NCBI GenBank assembly: GCA_002482765.1
Contig: DLGP01000025.1
Location: 64,923 to 81,511, forward strand
Direction of reading: 5' to 3'
Length of the DNA stretch: 16,589 nt
Origin: Alphaproteobacteria bacterium UBA7691
GTDB lineage: Bacteria; Pseudomonadota; Alphaproteobacteria; Ferrovibrionales; Ferrovibrionaceae
Position 1 is the stretch's first letter; the number at the start of each line of letters is the position of its first letter. Positions 14,002-16,589 of this stretch are shown in pieces. The notes below the pieces were generated by a model that was given only the letters and a program-made list of their open reading frames with translations, did no database searches and had not been told where the DNA came from. The position numbers and the translations under genes are program-made.

Positions 14002-14791
14002 CGCCGTAGCTGGCCTTGAATTGCCGGGTGAAATGCGCCTGGTCGACAAAACCGGCCGCCACGGCCGCTTCGGCCAGCCCGGCCCCGGCAATGATCAAAC
14101 GCCGCGCCACGCGCAGCCTTTGCTGGCGACGATATTCGCTGGGGCTAAGGCCATAGCGTTTGCGAAAGCTGCGCGCCAGATGGAACCGGCTGATACCAGC
14201 CTCAGCCGCCAGATCGGCAATGCCGATATCCTCCAGCAGGCTGGATTCCAGAAGTTCACGCGCCCGATACAGGCCTGGCGCCTCTCCGGGCATTGCGGCC
14301 GGCAGCAACCCGGCATGGCGCTTGAGCAACTGGCCGAGCATGGCCAGGAGCGCTTCATCACGGCCGAGCCGGCCACCCTGCGCCGCCATGCTGTCAAATA
14401 CTGCCGCCACCAGATTGGCGGTTTCGGCATCCTGCACCAGCGGCTGAAGAAAAAGCGGCTGGCTTGCATCGCCGGCACCAGCCTCCGCCGCGAAATCACG
14501 TAATACGCTCACCGGCAGATACAGCATGCGATAGGTGAAGCCGCCGGCATCGGTGGCCTGGCCGTCATGCACTTCGGCAGGATTGAACAGGATCAGCGCC
14601 CCCGGTCGGGTGCGATGCATGGCGCCCCGACAGCGGAAACTCTGCGAGCCGCATTCGGTCATGCCGATGGCATAGGTTTCATGGCTGTGGCGATCATAGC
14701 TATGGCGCACAAACCGGGCGCGCAAAGCCTCCACCCCGGCTGTGGCATCTGCCAGCAGCCGCACCCATTCACCCGGCTGCGCATCGTTCAT
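13961..14791 (-). CDS. AraC-family transcriptional regulator with N-terminal cupin-type sensing domain
   Basis: This is a 276-residue regulator. Residues 1-100 form an AraC_binding-type cupin, with H-S-Y-D-R-H-S-H-E-T-Y-A-I-G (30-43) and RPGALILFNPAEVH (62-75). The C-terminal AraC DNA-binding domain has two helix-turn-helix motifs: about 190-212 (IADLAAEAGISRFHLARSF) and about 238-262 (LAEAAVAAGFVDQAHFTRQF). ATG 14791 is preferred: the protein family starts close to this point and a promoter ends exactly before it. A longer in-frame start at 14848 would add 19 unconserved residues. It diverges from the DUF2000 gene, an arrangement I recall from other proteobacteria, so DUF2000 is a likely target. 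The inducer is unknown. Confidence 0.92.
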   Translation of the reverse strand: MNDAQPGEWVRLLADATAGVEALRARFVRHSYDRHSHETYAIGMTECGSQSFRCRGAMHRTRPGALILFNPAEVHDGQATDAGGFTYRMLYLPVSVLRDFAAEAGAGDASQPLFLQPLVQDAETANLVAAVFDSMAAQGGRLGRDEALLAMLGQLLKRHAGLLPAAMPGEAPGLYRARELLESSLLEDIGIADLAAEAGISRFHLARSFRKRYGLSPSEYRRQQRLRVARRLIIAGAGLAEAAVAAGFVDQAHFTRQFKASYGVSPGRWRIAARPP

Positions 14792-14797
14792 GGCCGA

Positions 14798-14826
14798 ATT
14801 CTGGGGGCTACGCAAAAGCTTTGCAA
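14798..14826 (-). promoter_or_regulatory. Candidate leaderless promoter of the AraC-family gene
   Basis: Read leftward, -35 TTGCAA (14821-14826), a 17-nt spacer and -10 CAGAAT (14798-14803) are followed by 6 nt and then the ATG at 14791. The predicted start of transcription is the A of the ATG. No Shine-Dalgarno is present, which fits a leaderless mRNA. Confidence 0.4.
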
Positions 14827-14864
14827 GATCACATCCATACAAGACCATGCCCGGCCCAAGGGGC

Positions 14865-14870
14865 TAGAAT
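14865..14870 (+). promoter_or_regulatory. Candidate leaderless -10 box of the DUF2000 gene
   Basis: TAGAAT is followed by 6 nt and the ATG at 14877, so transcription would begin at the ATG. The -35 at 17-nt spacing is weak (AGACCA). The only purine-rich run, AAGGGG (14858-14863), is 13 nt from the ATG, too far for a normal Shine-Dalgarno. Two similar CAAGAyC boxes (14824-14830 and 14840-14846, 16 nt apart) lie upstream and may bind the adjacent AraC-type regulator. Confidence 0.35.
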
Positions 14871-14876
14871 CCGATC

Positions 14877-15287
14877 ATGCAATTCGATACCAAAATCGCC
14901 CTGGCGCTGCGCGCCGACCTGCCCACCTGGCAGAAACTCAATGTTGCCGCCTTCCTGACCAGCGGCATCACCGGCGCCAATCCCGACCTGCTCGGCCGGC
15001 CCTATTGCGATGCTTCAGGCAATGGCTATGCCCGCCTGCTGGGCCAGCCGGTGCTGGTTTTTGCCGGTGAAGCGGCTGACCTGACCCGCGCCCATGCCAG
15101 GGCCTTGGAGCGCGGCGTGCCACTGGCGATCTATATCGAGCCGATGTTCAGCACCGGCTTTGATGCCGCCAACCGCGCAACAGTGGCCGCCTGCAATGCC
15201 GACTCATTGCCACTGGTTGGCCTAGCCCTGCATGCCGAGCGCAAGCTGGTGGACAAGATTCTCAAGGGGATGAAGCTGCATCCTTGA
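14877..15287 (+). CDS. DUF2000 family protein
   Basis: This 136-residue cytoplasmic protein matches DUF2000. It opens M-Q-F-D-T-K-I-A-L-A-L-R-x-D-L, then W-Q-K-L-N-V-A-A-F-L-T-S-G (18-30), then Y-A-R-L-L-G-Q-P-V-L-V-F-A-G (51-64), with a C-terminal L-H-A-E-R-K-L-V-D-K-I (118-128). As I recall, structural genomics found a peptidyl-tRNA-hydrolase-II-like fold for the family; no activity is established. The length is typical. It is divergent from the AraC-type regulator and its 3' end overlaps the convergent aminotransferase gene by 26 bp. Regulation by the AraC protein is inferred from position only. Confidence 0.87.
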   Translation: MQFDTKIALALRADLPTWQKLNVAAFLTSGITGANPDLLGRPYCDASGNGYARLLGQPVLVFAGEAADLTRAHARALERGVPLAIYIEPMFSTGFDAANRATVAACNADSLPLVGLALHAERKLVDKILKGMKLHP

Positions 15288-16428
15288 TCTTGCCGGCATA
15301 ACCGATCAGGCGTTCCGCTGCCGCATCCAAAGTGTCAAAACGCTTGGCGAAACAGAAGCGCACCACGCTGCGGATGTGGCTTTCGGCATAGAAGGCACTG
15401 ACCGGGATCGCCGCCACGCCGGCCTCGGCCACCAGCTTCTGGCAGAAGGCGGCATCATCCACGCCGGGGCCGAGATCAACATTGACAAAATAGGTGCCCT
15501 GGCTTGGCAGCACATTGAAGCCGGCATCGGCCAGGCTTCTGGAGAAACGATCCCGTGCCGCCTGCAAGTCGGCGCGCATGCCGATGAAATAGTCGTCATC
15601 CTTCATCAGCCCATAGGCCACGGCGGCCTGTAGATTAGGCGGCGTGGTGAAGGTGACAAACTGATGCGCCTTGGCCAGCACGCGCATGATTTTCGGTGCC
15701 GCCACCACCAGGCCGACCTTCCAGCCGGTGAGCGAAAAAATCTTGCCGGCCGAGCCGATCTTGATGCAGCGCTCGCGCAGGCCGGGCAGACCGATCAGCG
15801 GCTGATGCTGCCGGCCGTCAAAAATCACATGCTCCCATACCTCGTCGCAGATCGCGATGGCATCATGCTCGATCAGGAAGCGGCCGAGCAGTTCCAGGTC
15901 TTCGCGCGGGAAGATGCTGCCGGCCGGATTGAGGGGATTGTTGAGCAAGACGGCGCGGGTCTTGGGCGAAAACGCCGCGCGCAGATCAGCCTCGGTGATG
16001 CGCCAATGCGGCGGCTTCAGCGTAACGAAGCGCGGCACGGCGCCGGCACGCTGCACCAGCGGCAGATAGGCATCATACATCGGCTGGAACAGCACCACCT
16101 CGTCACCCGGCTGCACCACAGCCATCAGCGCATCGGCCAGTGCCTCGGTGGCGCCCGAGGTGACCATGACCTCGGTTTCCCAATCCAGTTCCAGGCCCTG
16201 GAAACGCTGGTAATGCGCCGCCACCGCCTGACGCAATTCCGGAATGCCCATCATCGGCGGATACTGGTTCCAGCCATGCACCACGGCATCGGCGGCCTTC
16301 TGGCGCACATCCAGCGGCCCCGGATCGTCAGGAAAACCCTGGCCCAGATTGACCGCCTGGTACTCACGCGCCAGATGCGACATGGTTTCAAAAATTGTGG
16401 TGGGGATATCGGCGAAAATCGGGTTCAT
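15262..16428 (-). CDS. Class I/II PLP-dependent aminotransferase
   Basis: This is a 388-residue fold-type I aminotransferase. Key residues are present: N-L-G-Q-G-F-P (27-33), S-G-A-T-E-A (91-96), Tyr118, Asn167 in NNPLNPAG (163-170), Asp195 (C-D-E-V), the PLP Schiff-base Lys229 in G-S-A-G-K (225-229), and Arg357 for the substrate carboxylate. It resembles the YbdL/DapC-like group (methionine/glutamine or N-succinyldiaminopimelate aminotransferases); the sequence does not decide between these. ATG 16428 is preferred over the adjacent in-frame GTG (16431) because AGGA lies 8 nt before it. An acyl-CoA synthetase gene lies upstream in the same direction beyond a repeat, so co-transcription is possible. 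Confidence 0.93.
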   Translation of the reverse strand: MNPIFADIPTTIFETMSHLAREYQAVNLGQGFPDDPGPLDVRQKAADAVVHGWNQYPPMMGIPELRQAVAAHYQRFQGLELDWETEVMVTSGATEALADALMAVVQPGDEVVLFQPMYDAYLPLVQRAGAVPRFVTLKPPHWRITEADLRAAFSPKTRAVLLNNPLNPAGSIFPREDLELLGRFLIEHDAIAICDEVWEHVIFDGRQHQPLIGLPGLRERCIKIGSAGKIFSLTGWKVGLVVAAPKIMRVLAKAHQFVTFTTPPNLQAAVAYGLMKDDDYFIGMRADLQAARDRFSRSLADAGFNVLPSQGTYFVNVDLGPGVDDAAFCQKLVAEAGVAAIPVSAFYAESHIRSVVRFCFAKRFDTLDAAAERLIGYAGKIKDAASSP

Positions 16429-16456
16429 CACGCTGATCCTGTGCTACAGCCCCCGT

Positions 16457-16517
16457 CGTCACCCTCGGGCTTGACCCGAGGGTCCAAGAGATTGCCGGGT
16501 CAGGCCCGACAATGACG
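16457..16517. repeat. Double-hairpin palindromic intergenic repeat
   Basis: CCCTCGGG-CTTGA-CCCGAGGG (16462-16482) is a perfect 8-bp stem with a 5-nt loop. A second hairpin (16491-16513), ATTGCCGGG / CCCGACAAT around TCAGG, has one mismatch. The flanks CGTC (16457-16460) and GACG (16514-16517) can close the two into a cloverleaf. The GGGCTTGACCC and GTCATTG-type cores resemble the dispersed palindromic repeats of alphaproteobacteria. It lies in the 97-bp gap between two leftward genes. There is no U-tract, so a role as a simple terminator is doubtful. Confidence 0.65.
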
Positions 16518-16528
16518 CGGCGGGCTGC

Positions 16529-16589
16529 TTACTTGTACAAGTCCTTGAACTGGTCGCGCAGCAGGTTTTTCTGCACCTTGCCCATGGTG
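16529..16589 (-). CDS. AMP-forming acyl-CoA synthetase, C-terminal end (cut by window edge)
   Basis: Only the last 20 codons and the TAA stop (16529-16531) are inside the window, one codon being incomplete. They read T-M-G-K-V-Q-K-N-L-L-R-D-Q-F and end K-D-L-Y-K. The (T/A)-M-G-K-V-Q-K-N segment is motif A10 of the ANL superfamily; its GK lysine is the catalytic Lys for adenylate formation. This ending is common in malonyl-CoA synthetase (MatB) and related fatty acyl-CoA ligases. The rest of the gene is outside the window, so the acyl substrate cannot be judged. Confidence 0.7.
   Translation of the reverse strand, partial: TMGKVQKNLLRDQFKDLYK

Overview
The window is about 16.6 kb of high-GC DNA that looks chromosomal and most likely comes from an alphaproteobacterium. 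The pointers are a flagellum-associated DUF1217 protein, dense gene packing, GC-rich codon use, and a palindromic intergenic repeat with the GGGCTTGACCC-type core common in that class. I cannot name the genus. I see no tRNA, rRNA, CRISPR array, insertion sequence or phage gene.

Region 1 (1-6889) is a transport-and-hydrolysis module. A leftward isochorismatase-type cysteine hydrolase (truncated at the window edge) diverges from a rightward six-gene operon across a 281-bp regulatory region rich in palindromes. The operon encodes a Tat-exported BMP-family binding protein, a double-domain ABC ATPase, two NupP/NupQ-type permeases, a second cysteine hydrolase resembling biuret hydrolase, and an AMI1-type amidase-signature amidase. 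The transporter genes overlap by 1-4 nt and the hydrolases follow at 4- and 13-nt gaps, so they are probably translated as a unit. The simplest reading is uptake of a small N-rich molecule (nucleobase-, ureide- or amide-like) followed by stepwise hydrolysis, probably releasing ammonia. The substrate cannot be read from sequence. This is the best candidate here for an undescribed system.

Region 2 (6874-12317) holds leftward genes: a DEAD-box RNA helicase with a DbpA-type RNA-binding domain, a DUF1217 protein with two repeats and no Cys or Trp, a PimC-like acyl-CoA dehydrogenase with a good promoter, and an exported DUF4197 protein.

Region 3 (12407-15287) has a rightward pair (2OG-Fe(II) oxygenase of the TIGR02466 type plus a ketopantoate-reductase-like enzyme), a leftward AraC-family regulator, and a divergent DUF2000 gene. 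The AraC and DUF2000 start sites look like a mirrored pair of leaderless promoters.

Region 4 (15262-16589) has a leftward class I aminotransferase and, beyond a double-hairpin intergenic repeat, the last 19 codons of an AMP-forming acyl-CoA synthetase.

All three convergent gene pairs overlap at their 3' ends (16, 41 and 26 bp) with no visible terminator between them. Family names are from recognition of motifs and overall similarity; no database search was run.
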